DNA of 64,000 nucleotides from Bathynomus jamesi (GCA_023014485.1 JAJOZX010005799.1:127501-191500), one strand, 5' to 3'; counted from the stretch's first letter, positions 23,054 through 34,649 are shown. Numbers and translations are program-made. The notes: a model not told the origin generated them from the sequence alone.

Positions 23054-23650
23054 AAGTATTTATTCACACAATGTTTTCATTTTTCACGAGTGTTCTTATA
23101 ATATTACTCGTATCTACAGTGTTTAAGCTAAAAAAATCAATAAATTTGGGGATAAAATTGGACTTATAATAAATGGCCAATAGAGAAAAAACCTGACCTG
23201 ATTGAGGAAAACCAATGTCATTTTCGAATTCAGCATGGTCGAATTATATAATATGAGTTGAAAAAACCCTCACAGCAGACAAAACAATTTCATATGCATA
23301 CCAGTGTAATCTATTGAATGAGGACCCAACATACAGTGGACCGATACAGGTGCGATCTTTGTGGAAGGAGCAAAGGTACAGGGATCGAATATCGTAGACA
23401 TCGTCCATGATCTGGTGAGAAAGTGGGATAGGCCATCACCATCGGGATGGAAGCATATTAAAGCAAGACTACAACAAATAAATGTTCCCAAAACAATGAT
23501 AGGAAATCTGAACAGGTTAAAAGACTTGGAACATATATCGCATGTGCCGCAATTGAGAACGCCATCACCCCCAGCGGTAGCAACTCTGAAGAGGGGAAAG
23601 AAGAGACTAAACAACGGTCATCCCTACCCACGTCCCTCTAAAATACGCAA

Positions 23651-24628
23651 ATGGCTAACATATTTAGAAGACGTTATTATGACATTTCTAGCCCAGCCTC
23701 CTACGGAGGCGTAGGTAGACTGTACAGAAGTGTTTACAATGATGGAGTAGGGAAAAAAGATGTTGAGAGGTTTTTGCGGGAGCAGGACGCTTATACACTT
23801 CATAAACCTGTGAGAAATAGGCTTAAAACAGCCAAGACAACAGCGGCATCGATTGACTCTATTTGGCAAGCAGATTTAACAGACATGCAAAGATATTCAG
23901 TGTATAACGATGGTTACCGCTACATCCTATTCATAATAGACGTATTCTCTAGATATCTGTGGCTAATTCCTCTGAAAAATAAATCGCCTGAAACAGTTGC
24001 TAAAGCCACCAAAACAATGATGTTGAAAGAAAACAGGGTTCCTGGCTATTTTTGTACGGATATGGGGAAAGAATTTATAGGCCAAGCTTTTCAGAACATG
24101 TTGACAGAGTTAATATCAGCTACTACACTACCAATTCTATACATAAGGCCTCTTTAGCTGAGAGTTCAACGTACAATAAAGGAACGCATGCACCGCTATT
24201 TTACACATAAAAACAGATTTCTAGACATTCTGGAATCATTGGCCTCACCCTACAACGGCTCACACCATCGCACGATTGGAACACCTAACGAGATTTTAGA
24301 AAGTACGCGCTCAGAGCCTGATGTGAGAAGAGATGGAACACCACCACCACTCTGCGCGTTTCAAAATCAATAATTATGTAAGGCTGTGAGACCTAAAGGC
24401 GAGATAATGCTGTATTACGTTGAAGATTTGAATGGGGGAGAAATCGCAGGAGGCTTTTACCGCGAGGAGTTGCAGTGACATTTAATTTAGGAAATAATGT
24501 TTAAAATTGAAAAAAGTTTAGGAAACAAAGGTTCAGGAAAGAGAAAAATGTACCTGGTGAAATAGCTAGGGTACTCAGAAAGCTTCAACACCTATATAAA
24601 AGCTGATGCAATAATGAAGCTTAAATAG
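23651..24628 (+). pseudogene. INT: Polinton retrovirus-like integrase with chromodomain
   Basis: Inserts the element's DNA, giving 6-bp target duplications. From ATG 23651: RRRYYDISSPASYGGVGRLY, then EQDAYTLHKPVR, then the DDE core with WQADLTDMQ (first Asp) and CTDMGKEFIG (second Asp). RTIKERMHRYFT marks the region around the third catalytic residue, whose Glu is lost in a frameshift near 24157. A later part reads YYVEDLNGGEIAGGFYREEL. A chromodomain tail (KRKMYLVK-stop-LGYSESFNTYIKADAI) ends at TAG 24626-24628; the stop replaces the usual Trp. Confidence 0.9.
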
Positions 24629-24636
24629 TATGCAAC

Positions 24637-25500
24637 ATGGCGCCTAACCATTTCTACGTCACACTACCATCCTCCTCGTCCCTGTCTGTACATCCTAACA
24701 ACACCCTGGTCAACTTTGTAACAGAACTCCATGGCCCCATTGAATTGGGTCATGATTCGTATGAGGTGGGGATATGCGAGATTTAGCTGGACACCCTCTT
24801 TTTAAATATTAATTATAAAGAACCTGTTTTCACGATTCTTAGAGACTGTAATGTGTGAAAAAGCCGGGGAACTCGGGATGAAATCATACGCATCGCCCGG
24901 ATTAGGGATGCACGGTATTATAGTACAGTAGTAACACTAGGTCCGAGCTGCTATGGTGCGGCTGAGGATGTTCTGAGACTTAAACGCAAGTTTAAAAAAC
25001 TCAAATCTTACGTGATTTAGTATACGAAATCGTAAACAAAGAAAACCCTGCACATAATGTGACCCTAAAATCACAGGCTGACAGAAATATTAAAGACAAA
25101 GGACTGTTCAAAATTATAACCTACGGCGATATCGATCAGCCTTCCAAAGAGATACTTTCACGAGGCACAACATGACTTGTCCAGCATAATGTACCAGATG
25201 AAATTGGAGAAATTGAGTGATGGATATACACCCCCAGACATGTGCTATATTTACAGCAATATAGCGGAGCACCAGTTTCTTGGGGATACCCAGGCACGCC
25301 TGCTGCGCATTGCACACATTCCCAACCATAGAGGGAAGAGCATGAGTATTACATATAACAGGCCCCATTATGTGAATGTCGCGATTAATCTAATAACTAA
25401 CATCTCAATATATAGTATAAGAACGACTGAGGGAAAAAATTTCCCATTAGGTGATGGGAGCTTAACAGTGAAGCTGCACTTTCGAAGCACTGAGTTATAA
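24637..25500 (+). pseudogene. Polinton minor (penton-type) capsid protein
   Basis: Single jelly-roll protein predicted to form capsid vertices. ATG at 24637 gives MAPNHFYVTLPSSSSLSVHP and NTLVNFVTELHGPIEL with HDSYEVGICEI. The C-terminal half (25177-25500) has PPDMCYIYSNIAEHQFLGDT, RPHYVNVAINLITNISI and ends VKLHFRSTEL, matching the conserved end of the family. A stop follows CEI and the middle is frameshifted several times. It begins 9 bp after the integrase stop and ends in TAATG with the next gene. Confidence 0.85.
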
Positions 25501-25816
25501 TGGACAGAAAGCCCTTCACAGTCTATCGAGGTGTGAGACACCAGTGTGGTAGTGGACTTTCAGCCATTTTTCAACCATACTACGTACAGCTGTCCCCTTG
25601 CTGAAGAAGGGAGCCAGATACCGCTACAATCAGGTCTTAACACGGCAGAAGCCATATTGGCTGGGGATAAACCTAAAGCTCTAAAAAACACTTAAAGCGT
25701 ACACGGGACGAAATCGTCAAAGCTGCAAAGAGAAAATGCGTGGTGGTGGGAAGAAAAAGAGGGCTGTCAGGAAGAAGGGATTACCAGCACGTGGGGTTAA
25801 ACGTAAAAAGATATAA
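25500..25816 (+). pseudogene. Polinton pX-like basic protein
   Basis: ATG (25500-25502) overlaps the minor capsid stop. It begins MDRKPFTVYRGVRHQCGSGL, continues in shifted frame as a typical RTAVPLLKKGAR-like segment, and ends with a run of Lys/Arg (KKRAVRKKG... KRKKI). The Gly-rich start, hydrophobic-plus-Lys middle and basic tail match small condensing or membrane-lytic proteins found beside the capsid genes of Polintons and adenovirus-like elements. There is at least one frameshift near 25590. Confidence 0.7.
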
Positions 25817-25945
25817 AAAAGAAGTGTTCTAAGCGAATGAAACCTATGGTTGACCATTTTTTTGACTGATATAAGCTAAGGACATTGATCGCATGAATCA
25901 TAGGACTGTTTACTTGTCGAGAGGTGGTACTGTTTCTGACTCGTC

Positions 25946-27098
25946 ATGGCACGCTTCATCCATCTGTGTAGTTCACAATGTTGTAAATCGGAGATGTCCC
26001 TCTTTGATATGCCTCCAACTCAGGTTTCTATTGAGCACAGTGACTTTATTACGATTAACCCGTTAAACACAATTAGTTCCCCGAGTGCTCCAATAGAATT
26101 CGTGATACCCAGCTCAGGCCCTTACTTTTTTGACCCAAGCTGTGTGCACATGTACGCTAAACTACGTATTGTCCATTCTGATGGAAGACTGCGATGACAA
26201 ATATGCTGTATACCCTGAAACCAACTTTTTGCACTCCATATTCAACCAGTGTGATGTATATTTAAATCAGGTCAACATATCGGCAGGAACGGGGTACTAT
26301 CACGTACGAGCCTCTCTGGAAAATGTGCTGAACTTCTCCAAAGAAGCGAAGGATATCTTTTTAACTCCCGAGGGCTATTATCAAGCTAAAGACGAAAGTA
26401 GTATAAAGGACAAATTTAAAAATTCTAAAAAAAAAAAGGTATATGAATGTTTTGGACGCTTGCATACAGACTTCACATTCCAGAAGTTGCTTGTTAATGG
26501 GGTGGATATGAAAATAAAGTTCACCCGCACGAATCCTGAGATCTGTTTAAATCTTGGAGCTGATCAAAAAGAGGGAACAAAACTCGTTGATTCACATTAT
26601 GGAGACATACCTCCGCGTACGGCGAGTGAAATTAAGTTCGCCTAAAATAGAAATTGAGAAAAACTTACTACATGCCACAGTAAAATACCCAATTAATAGA
26701 GCACAGATCAAACTATACACGGTGCCAGCAGGGTTGGCCTCGAAACAGATAGAAAACCGCCCTGGAAATCTACCTAAAAGATATTAACTGGAATGCAAGA
26801 CACTGTGTTCTCGCTTTGCGCGAGAGCATATAGTAATCTGGCCCATATTGCAGGTGCTTGTGATGACCTCGTGTTTGAGGTAACGCAGAAAGAATTCATC
26901 GATCAATTTAACCTTTATCTGTTTGACATCACACCTGACTTATCTGCTAGTGTAAATACACACTTAAGTCCACAACAGAGTGGAAACATCTCAGTCAAAT
27001 TGGAATTCGCCAAGCCGATAGACGCGCCTATTAGTGTACTAGTATACCTCGAGTCACAAGCCCTAACAGAAGTTGACAGATTTAGGTGTTGTCACTGA
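25946..27098 (+). pseudogene. MCP: Polinton major capsid protein (double jelly-roll)
   Basis: Builds the icosahedral shell. It starts FIHLCSSQCCKSEMSLFDMP and PTQVSIEHSDF, the conserved N-terminal signature of Polinton capsids. Then come SAPIEFVIPSSGPYF, ETNFLHSIFNQCDVYLNQ, LHTDFTFQKLLVNGVDMKIK and a C-terminal FDITPDLSASVNTH with ISVKLEFAKPI. It is ~380 codons as it stands, shorter than the usual ~500-650, so the middle (about 26.65-26.85 kb) is probably deleted as well as frameshifted (near 26185, 26645, 26790). Confidence 0.9.
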
Positions 27099-27133
27099 CT
27101 TTTAAAATTGATGCGAATACACTTCAGAGAGTA

Positions 27134-27565
27134 ATGAATAGTGAACGAATCACGCGTTCCAAATTTATCGGTGTTTGCAAAGAATGAAACATTGAAATTG
27201 CCAACTACGAGAGATTGAGGTAGTCTTATTGTGAATACAGATGTTATTGGTAGTGAAGGGATTCATTGGTTTGCAATCTATTTTAAAAGTAGGGACTGCA
27301 TGCACTATTTTTATTCACTCGGGACTCAGGCCTGTTGTGACCCTGTTATTGTAAAATTTCTCGAGCAGTTGCATATCCCCGAAGTTGTATGGAATCCCTT
27401 CCGGCTACAAGGATATTTTAGTAATACTTGTGGGATGTACTGCCTTTCATTTCTCATGCATATGTCACGTGGTAAGGAATTTATAAATTTTTAAAAATTA
27501 TTCGACCCGTGTCACACCCCACGAAACGACGAAATGGTATGCACAGACAAAACGCCGTTTTCTGA
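27134..27565 (+). pseudogene. PRO: Polinton adenain-like cysteine protease
   Basis: Processes capsid proteins. After MNSERITRSKFIGV (27134) and frameshifts, an open frame (27231-27494) reads NTDVIGSEGIHWFAIYF, with the catalytic His in HWFAIYF. RLQGYFSNTCGMYCLSFL follows, with Gln and nucleophile Cys in the expected order. FDPCHTPRNDEMV follows in another frame and matches the usual C-terminus. The Asp/Glu of the triad should be in DCMHYFYSLG, where the usual F-D-S is Y-S, so a key residue may be lost. Confidence 0.85.
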
Positions 27566-29218
27566 TTGTGCGCACTCGTTGTATAGTATGATGTTTTGTT
27601 CGTATATATATATATAAATGCATCCAATAATATTAGTTTGTGTATTCTGTAGCTTATTTAAGATGGTTATTGTACTAAAAACATGATTTCTTTAATTTAA
27701 TTGATGAAAATACATTGCATCTTACCCGAAAAAAAAAGCTCGAAACATAAAAAGAAATTTTTTACATTATTTCGTTAATGTGGCAATCGCTGGGTTGACT
27801 GCCCGGTAAAACTTCTACCTCCGTATTCAGGTCCACGACATGCGTTTCTTCCAAACGAAGACTGTATAACACGAGTCAAGTCCTCATCGGACTTTAAAGG
27901 AGAAAGAATAATTAATTAGTTCATACTGAATCTTTTTTAATAAAAACCCAATTGCTTAAAACATATGCAGAGTATTACAATGTGAAGATATCTTCGAACC
28001 GCTCAGAAAAGTTCCTTTAAGAGAAAATGCCGAATAACATTTCATTTATTATGGAATTTATAAAATTATTTAAAACTTGCAAAGAATTGCTATAAAAAAT
28101 TCAACGAATCAAAACAGGACTTTAGCATAATATTAATTGCAAACTAATCTATAATTGCGGATACCTACTATTTTAATGAAGCATTTTAGATGTGGAGATG
28201 AATTACTACAACCCTCCATATATATATATATATGATGAAATAATCCAGAACAGTGCTTTCTCCTAATGACAGGCAAACTAAAATAAATAACAAGTTCGCG
28301 AATAAATGGCTACAAAAAATAAAATTACAGGCATATAATTACTTACACTTCTACGGCAGTCCCTTGCGTCGGATCGTAAGGAGTGTCATTGCAAATATCA
28401 TCAACGGATTGCGTTGGAAATAATGCGTCCCGATCGGCTGCGTTAAAAAGATTAATTGTAGACAACGCGACAGTGTCTCCATCTTGATATAAATCCGGTA
28501 AACTCTAAAGTTGTCGATTCATGACGGAGGGAATGTTTATTCACTGGTGAAAATAACTGCTGTGAGTTCTAGCTGAAAATACTCACTTTTATATGCATGA
28601 TTCCCAAGCACCACCCCAAAAGACTAATAGGGGGGTTCGTAAGTTTGCTGATTGGTTGTCATTGTAAATGGGCGAGGCTATGTTAAATTTGTGTACCATT
28701 CGTAACACCGATATAACTGACCCACGCTTTGGACGTCCTGATTGGTCGCCTTCACGACTAATGGTGCCTTTATCGGTTCATTCTCTCCGTAGATTTATTT
28801 CAATGCTGACATCTCAAGGTGAATTGTTCACTTGTACGCTCTGTCACGACAATATTTTGCATTAATATTTGCAAACATTCTACTCGATCCTCAATTTTTC
28901 CCCATTTTGGATAGGGAGATAGATATATAACTTGAGCGGCGGCAAGTCGTTAAAGTACAAGGAGAATCTATGGTCTGAACCATAGGTTAGGTTAGGTTCA
29001 GGAGCCAGCATGCTGGAGCGAACCAGAGCCTCACCGCCAAAGTCTGCACAATGAGTCAATTATGTTTTTCAATTTAATAAAATGATTTGGTCTTTTTTTT
29101 TAATTTTCCCTTTACGATCTTATCGAAAGGAGTTTATAATAAAGAAATAAATATTTTTGTTTTTCTTTTCATTCCTTTTTTATATTTTTTTAAGACTGAT
29201 TTCGAAATAAAATCAATA

Positions 29219-29250
<32 letters not shown>

Positions 29251-29712
29251 TCTTCAGTTTTGCGACTCTCTCTCTCTGTGTATATATAATAGAATTTAAA
29301 ATTGATTTTACGTTCACTAACAATAATAATAATATTGGTTGAAGTAATATTTGAAGTGAACGGAGACGGAAAAGGGTTCTTGGAGTGAATTTGGGTCAAC
29401 CGCAGCCTCGGGCAAAACACCTGCTGTGGGCAGGTAAATAGACACTTTCGGAGAAGTTAGCCAAATATTTCGTGGAATTTTCTTTATAAAAAATATAATA
29501 ATAATAATAATATAAAAGTATATATAGATGTTAATTAAATAAATACTGTTTTAATTAGTTCTTTTGCTGAGCAAATTAAGGAGAACGTCTCTCTTGCCTT
29601 TAATATATAATATGATTAAAATAAATTGTGCTGCCTGGTAACCCCTCCATATAAAAAAGTGGTATCTGGCAACTCCAAACCCTCTATATAACAGCTGCTG
29701 GTTCCCTGGACT
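27566..29712. other. Polinton right non-coding region
   Basis: I see no gene. The region is AT-rich, with short (AT)n at 28218-28232, a small GGTTAGGTTAGG motif near 28985 (two units only), (GT)n at 29220-29248 and AAT runs near 29320 and 29490. It may hold unrecognised Polinton genes decayed beyond recognition. Confidence 0.5.
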
Positions 29713-30014
29713 CTCATAATGCGTCTGGCTGGGGCCAGGCGAACATCTCTATCCTTCTTAGGTTATGGTTTCCCTTTTGGTGTGGGGGTGAGGACATCCC
29801 ACTTCTCCCCAAAGACTCTCCTCCTCCCTCCTCCTTTCTCTCTCTCTCTTAGGTTAAGGTTACCCCTTTGGGGGGAAGTCATCTTCCCTTCTCCCCCCCT
29901 TCATTGCAACTTGGGGGATAACACCTCCCCTTGTTGCATAACCCTCCCCCTTTCAACATCCCCTCCCCATTTGCAACATTGCATTACACTCTACCCTTTT
30001 GCGCCGATACTACT
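29713..30014 (-). repeat. Polinton right terminal inverted repeat
   Basis: Reverse complement of 11332-11624 with small indels. It ends GCGCCGATACTACT at 30014, immediately before the ACGGTC target copy. Confidence 0.85.
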
Positions 30015-30020
30015 ACGGTC

Positions 30021-30384
30021 AATGATTTCGCAATGGAATAACATTAATAATCTTTATTTCATGCAGGACGAAGCATCTCTTTATTTTTCTAACGATGTGC
30101 GGGCATGGCTGCGTGACAAATTTCCAGGACGATCGATTGGAAGACGTGGTGCTCATGAATGGCCTACTCGCAGCCCAGACCTAACACTTTGTGACTTCTT
30201 TCTGTGGGGTTGGGTAAAAGAAGAAGTTTGTCGCCACAAACCTAAAGATCTTGATGAACTGGGGGAAAGAATTAACCATTGTCTCAACAATGCTCCTGAA
30301 CGCATGTTATGAGCAGCAGTGGACAACATACCTGTTCGTCTAAGGAAATGTTGTGATAATGCAGGAGCATATGTTGACATGTAA
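30021..30384 (+). pseudogene. C-terminal half of the split mariner-like transposase
   Basis: IS630/Tc1/mariner-type transposase. Right of the Polinton: NNINNLYFMQDEASLYFSND (second catalytic Asp in MQDEA, usually QDGA), GRRGAHEWPTRSPDLTLCDF, FLWGWVKEEV, and an end near GAYVDM at 30384 after one stop. Left of the Polinton (11215-11331) the same strand encodes GMTSTTIVGPFIIRDTMNAE and NRVWP. With the Polinton and one 6-bp target copy removed, the frame runs straight through (NRVWP joined to MISQW), showing that the two halves were one gene. The N-terminal DNA-binding region is missing. Confidence 0.85.
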
Positions 30385-30621
30385 AGTGCATGTGAATGTT
30401 TGGGAATGAGAACCTCAATAAATACTGAATAATTTACAGTTTGTTTCATTAAACTCAAGTAAGAAATAGGGAAGTTTTATGAATTTTAAAATAGGGAATT
30501 ACTTATCATGTACCTTGTATATACATACTCGTGTGTGTGTGTGTGTGTAAATACACATTATGGGAGAGGATTTTTAGGACACACACACACACATATATAT
30601 ATGTATATATATATATATATA

Positions 30622-31600
30622 TATATCATACACACAGACTGCATGGAACAAGGAACTCTTCTGGGAAAATTAAATCCACTATTGTCCGAATAAATAATGG
30701 TAAATGACAAACACTATAGTTTTTTCTTTTTCATGCTGTTAGCCCGACGTGGGCAACGGGTCACTCGCAAAGAGGCCCCAAAAATATAGCTTCCCTCACC
30801 AACTATCTGCAAAGCAGATAGGACCCAGCTTTGTGACAGGATCTAGGGGTTATAGCTACATCTAGCCTACTATATCCAGAACCTCACTATAAGCAAAAGA
30901 CTCGTTGCATTCGCATCGGATTGAATACATCAAAGAAAAAAGGGTAACTATTGTGTTTTAGCCAAAAACCAAAACCCTCAACTGGAAAAATTGAGCGTCC
31001 AGTTTTTAAGGCCCATAACATGTCCGTTTCTTGATGGGATCGAACTCAGAATGGTCCCCTGAGGTTTTTTCATGATACACACAGACCGTGCATGGAACAA
31101 GGAACTCTTCTGGGAAAATTAAATCCACTATAGTCCGAATAAGTAATGGTAAATGACAAACGGACATGTTATGTAAATGAAAGGGACATGTTATGTGCCT
31201 TGAAAAGTGGACGCTCAGTTTTGCCAGTTGAGGTTTAAGTTTTGGTTTTTGGCTAAAAATACAATACTTACCACTTTTTCTTTGATGTATTCAATCCGAC
31301 GCGAATGCAACGAGTCTTTTGCATATATTGAGGTTCTGGATATAGTAGGCTAGGTGTAGCTGTAACCCCTAGATCCTGTCCCAAAGTTGGATTTCTATCT
31401 GCTTTCAGAGAGTTGGTGAGGAAAGCTATATTTTTGGGGCCTCTTTGCGCGTGACCCGTTGCCCACGTCGGGCTAACATCATGAAAAAGAAAAAACTATA
31501 GTGTTTGTCATTTACCATTACTTATTCGGACTATAGTGGATTTAATTTTCCCAGAAGAGTTCCTTGTTCCTTGCACGGTCTGTGTGTATCATGAAAAAAC
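30622..31600. repeat. Large foldback element with ~400-bp arms
   Basis: The left arm (30625-31030) and right arm (31190-31598) are inverted copies: landmarks include CCCGACGTGGGCAACGGGTC, AATAATGGTAAATGACAAAC and CTACTATATCCAGAACCTCA, each with its complement on the other side. The centre holds an extra copy of an arm tip (31075-31165). The same family is seen at 38578-38926. No coding potential. Confidence 0.8.
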
Positions 31601-31627
31601 CTCAGGGGACCATTCTGAGTTCAATCC

Positions 31628-31670
<43 letters not shown>

Positions 31671-31878
31671 TGTATATAGGGACGAGGACAAGGGGGGGCT
31701 ACGGGGTTTCAGCTCCGCCCCCCCCCCCCCGAAATATAATAATAGATCTGATATTTCTATGCATTTTTTAAAATTATAAGTAAATTATAAGTAAGTACGC
31801 CATGCAAGTACCTTCAGCACGTTTAATTATTGTAATACATTTATGAATGTTTTTACTCATTTAAACACTTTTAATATA
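31601..31878. other. Spacer with (AT)n and a C-run
   Basis: (AT)n at 31629-31670 and a 10-base C run at 31720. Nothing else is recognised. Confidence 0.6.
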
Positions 31879-32974
31879 CAGGGTGTTTCAGGTCGACTCT
31901 AGAAATATGGAAAAGAAACACTTATTACGGAATTACTATGATAAACTTGAAATACCAAATACAAACTACAAATTCCGGAATTTGTAATTTGTATTTGGTA
32001 TTTTGAAGTTTTTTTTACTTTTGTCGCTTAACCACTTCTTCCTATGAGGGCCTCATATAATATAATTTTAAATCTAGAACCAATAAAAAAAATACATGAA
32101 GAAGTGAAAAAAAATTTATTATTATCCATTCAATTTTAAACCGTATCAGAATATACAGCTAGCTGTGACATATACTGCTACATATACTGTGACATATACT
32201 GCTACCTGCCCGGAGGGCGATAGCGAGCTACCGCTTGTATATAACTAATGAATTAGGTTGTACTTTAAAGGGTGGAGCGAAAAAAATTTTTAGAATTCAG
32301 TTTTGTAGGTGCGCCCAAAAGTTAGTCTGTGGTTACCAATAAGAAATCTTTAACGTATTAGCTACCTGCGACATCAACTTGACCGGCCCCAAGGAGGTCA
32401 AAGATTTTGCCTTTCAGGTCCCCCCAAAAAATTAAGGAAAAATTCAAAGATTTAAGCGTATCTTCCGTTGTGTTTATGCTAGGAAGATCATTTTCATTTC
32501 ATTTCATCTGTCTATTTATGTTCTTTAACTTTTCCCTCATACACTTTTCTCCCATTGCTCACAGAAATTTGAAAAATTTGGTATTTCATGAAAAATATTA
32601 ACAAAAAATAAGAATTTTGGAGCAAGTGTAGTTTACGTCCCCCTGACGCAAAAGGAAACACAAACTACACTAGGATCTTTAAGACATTTTTTAAATGAAT
32701 CCATCAAATAAAACGTTAAAACTAACGAAAAGATTACGACTTAACCGGATTACGTGAAGATCAGGGCCCCCCGCCTTCTTTAGTTAGCTTTATAAAGCTA
32801 ACTAACGAAAATATCACGACCTATCCTAACCAATCGTCAAGGGCGTACAGTTGACCTAACGAGTGGTTAGGTTAGGTCGTGATATTTTCGTTAGTTAGCC
32901 TTATAAGGCTAGCTAACTAGAGAAGGTTAGGGGCCATGTTCTTCAGGTGATCCATTTAACCTAACCAATCGTCA

Positions 32975-33024
<50 letters not shown>

Positions 33025-33848
33025 ACGAGTGGTTAGATTAAGTCGTAATATTTTCGTTAGTTTTAACGTTTTATTTGAGTAGGCATAAGCGGACAAAGTT
33101 GGGGAACGCAAACTACACTAGGCACCACAGAGGGACGTAAACTACACTTGCTCCGGAATTTTTATATCTTTCGTTGAGTTTCTCAACTTTAGTAGATGTT
33201 TTAGCACCATTTTAAGGTTTCCATTTGTTGAGATTTTCACAGATTTAAATTATTTCATAGTTATATTATTTAGGGTTTGTTATTTATACTATATTACATT
33301 ATAATTTACAGTGTATCTTTTTTTCAGATTATTTGATTGCTTTGATAAATTTTTATATTGAATCTGATTCGCTAAAAACATTTACAGTCACTAGTATATT
33401 CTAATTCTATTCTGACGCACAAAGCAAAATTAGGCATGGCTTCAATGGCCGCGAATGAATCAGCAAAAAGGAAGACGAGGAATACTCAACAGCTGAATCC
33501 AATCTTTGGACCACCAAAGGATCTCTCAATGATTTATTTGCCTTCGTCTGAAGATATACTTCAGTGTTTCCTTTATGTTATACAGGAAAGAATTAAGTCA
33601 GGAGAAGCTAATCCAAAAATTTATGATGTTGCTACAGTCTTTGCCCAAAAGGTAAAGACTGTATGGGATCGTGCTTCTATTCCAACCAGCCATCATAAGA
33701 CCATAACGCAGCGCATCGAAGGTTTGTACGAAAAATATCAAAATGTCTTGAAACAATTCAATGGGCCGAAAGACCAAGCATCCTATCAAGCATTGATTCA
33801 CAAATTTAAACTTGCCAAAGTATGGCAGACCAGTTGTGAAACACCCTG
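31879..33848 (+). mobile_element. GGGTG-family DNA transposon, internally deleted (~2 kb)
   Basis: The ends CAGGGTGTTTCA and TGAAACACCCTG are perfect 12-bp inverted repeats, flanked by TA. The right end cuts straight through the gene at 33436, so the element has lost the rest of the gene. A palindromic MITE (32619-33154) lies inside. Terminus style and gene family match 43491-51451 and the left window edge. Confidence 0.7.
32619..33154. mobile_element. Palindromic MITE
   Basis: The ends GGAGCAAGTGTAGTTTACGTCC and the inverted copy are flanked by GAATTTT on both sides. Inner nested palindromes include ACTAACGAAAATATCACGACC with its complement across the centre, and TAGCTTTATAAAGCTA. A (GT)n tract lies at 32982-33017. 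It is non-coding. Confidence 0.7.
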
Positions 33849-33850
33849 TA
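33436..33850 (+). pseudogene. Truncated GGGTG-family transposon gene
   Basis: ATG at 33436 (MASMAANESAKRKTRNTQQL). The pattern LPSSEDILQCFLYVIQER, then VKTVWDRASIPTSHHKTITQ and LYEKYQNVLKQF, parallels the gene at 45029 (LPTAREVLSYFFYVNEK, VLTFWAMARIKT, LEALWSEWNALN). In that family this is the N-terminal domain, before the candidate catalytic domain. The frame meets the element's right inverted repeat at 33837, so the catalytic part is gone. No stop occurs before the junction. Confidence 0.65.
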
Positions 33851-34352
33851 TTTGTGTGTGTTTGTGTGTGTGTCGAGTAAATGTTGCATGCTACGAGACA
33901 TTTGCTTGCATATTTTACAACATTTGCAGTCATTACTTACAGTCTTGCAGTTGCTTTAATAAGAAACTGGAAGCAGTCATGATTTTTATTATTAGTGTCT
34001 TTCCTCTGTAATTATAACTCCTCACTCATTTCTACGTTTAAGTCCATTTAATAATAACATAGCGGTACTATATCGTTTTGTGTGCGTGCGTGTGTACGAG
34101 TGTTATTGTCTTCCCTACGCAATCGCGACAATCTTGAAGACAAGCAGAGCCTATCGCGACACGAACGCGCGTATCACGACATTAACAGTGTTACGAAGGT
34201 TTATTTTTATAAATGCTATCTTTTATCATGAAAAAGGGGATATAATTAAGGTTAGTCATGTTATGTTACGATAGGTTAGGTAAGGTTTGGTTTAATTTAT
34301 TGTTTTTTTTTAAACTGGGTAAATGTAGCGATACAGAAATGAATAAGTAAAA

Positions 34353-34409
<57 letters not shown>

Positions 34410-34640
34410 ATGATGTCTGCGGAAATGAAGTAACTTTGAAAGAAGGTGCATGAATAACAAGTGATCAGTGTAATACTGGGAAGGAGCCAGCGTTAAGTAA
34501 CTAAAGCAATGAATGACTTCACTGAGGGCTAACGACATTCCTTTGACGTAATATTTTATCGGCCAGTTGTATAGAGTTAGGTTTACGGTAAGTTAGGCTT
34601 GATTTATGTTAGGCTTGATTAGTAGAACAGATGAAATTCC
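33851..34640. other. Spacer
   Basis: Contains a ~50-bp (GT)n at 34353-34402. No gene or named repeat is recognised. Confidence 0.5.
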
Positions 34641-34649
34641 ATTCAACAA

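Larger units (their letters stand above)
20583..23306 (+). mobile_element. CACTGG transposon copy 2 (Chapaev3-like)
   Basis: Starts CACTGGTATGCATCAATT and ends ATGCATACCAGTG, flanked by TAA (20580-20582 and 23307-23309). It is 2724 bp, nearly identical to copy 1 over its whole length. Insertion into a Polinton gene dates it as younger than the Polinton. Confidence 0.8.
20218..23714 (+). pseudogene. Polinton helical protein gene, split by CACTGG copy 2
   Basis: ATG at 20218 gives MKKVVVIPHEVYASM. After a frameshift come DEKRILYQEALQKFLHEYEN and a part ending LRTKGLSLY at the transposon boundary (20582). The rest resumes at 23310 with TDTGAIFVEGAKVQGSNIVD, LVRKWDRP, GWKHIKARLQ and a basic tail. 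This is the conserved small helical protein lying upstream of the integrase in many Polintons; its function is unproven (scaffold or capsid-associated is a guess). Without the 2.7-kb insertion it is ~250 codons. Confidence 0.7.
11332..30014. mobile_element. Polinton/Maverick, full-length, decayed
   Basis: Self-synthesising virus-like DNA transposon, 18,683 bp including two nested insertions (~15.4 kb without them). The termini are inverted and start AGTAGTAT(G/C)GGCGC, with 5'-AG as is usual for Polintons. ATGGCC (11326-11331) and ACGGTC (30015-30020) flank them as a 6-bp target duplication with two transitions. The interior contains PolB, ATPase, integrase, protease, major and minor capsid and accessory genes in two divergent blocks. 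Every core gene is interrupted, so the copy is not functional. Confidence 0.9.
11088..30517 (+). mobile_element. Mariner-like transposon split by the Polinton
   Basis: The left end (TA, then CAGAGTGTATGATAAG) and right end (inverted CAAGGTACATGATAAG, then TA) sit 19 kb apart. Only 11088-11331 and 30021-30517 belong to this element. Subterminal sequence also matches in inverted form (GTAACTCCCTATTTTAAAA; AATAAATACTGAAT). Without the Polinton and one target copy, the element is ~740 bp and lacks the transposase N-terminus. Confidence 0.8.

Noticed and set aside
28980..29000. TTAGG arthropod telomere repeats
   Set aside because: Only two or three units here and near 32870 and 34265; too short for telomeric DNA.
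29719..30000. Pro/Leu-rich N-terminal extension of the mariner transposase frame
   Set aside because: This part is translation through the Polinton terminal repeat, not transposase.
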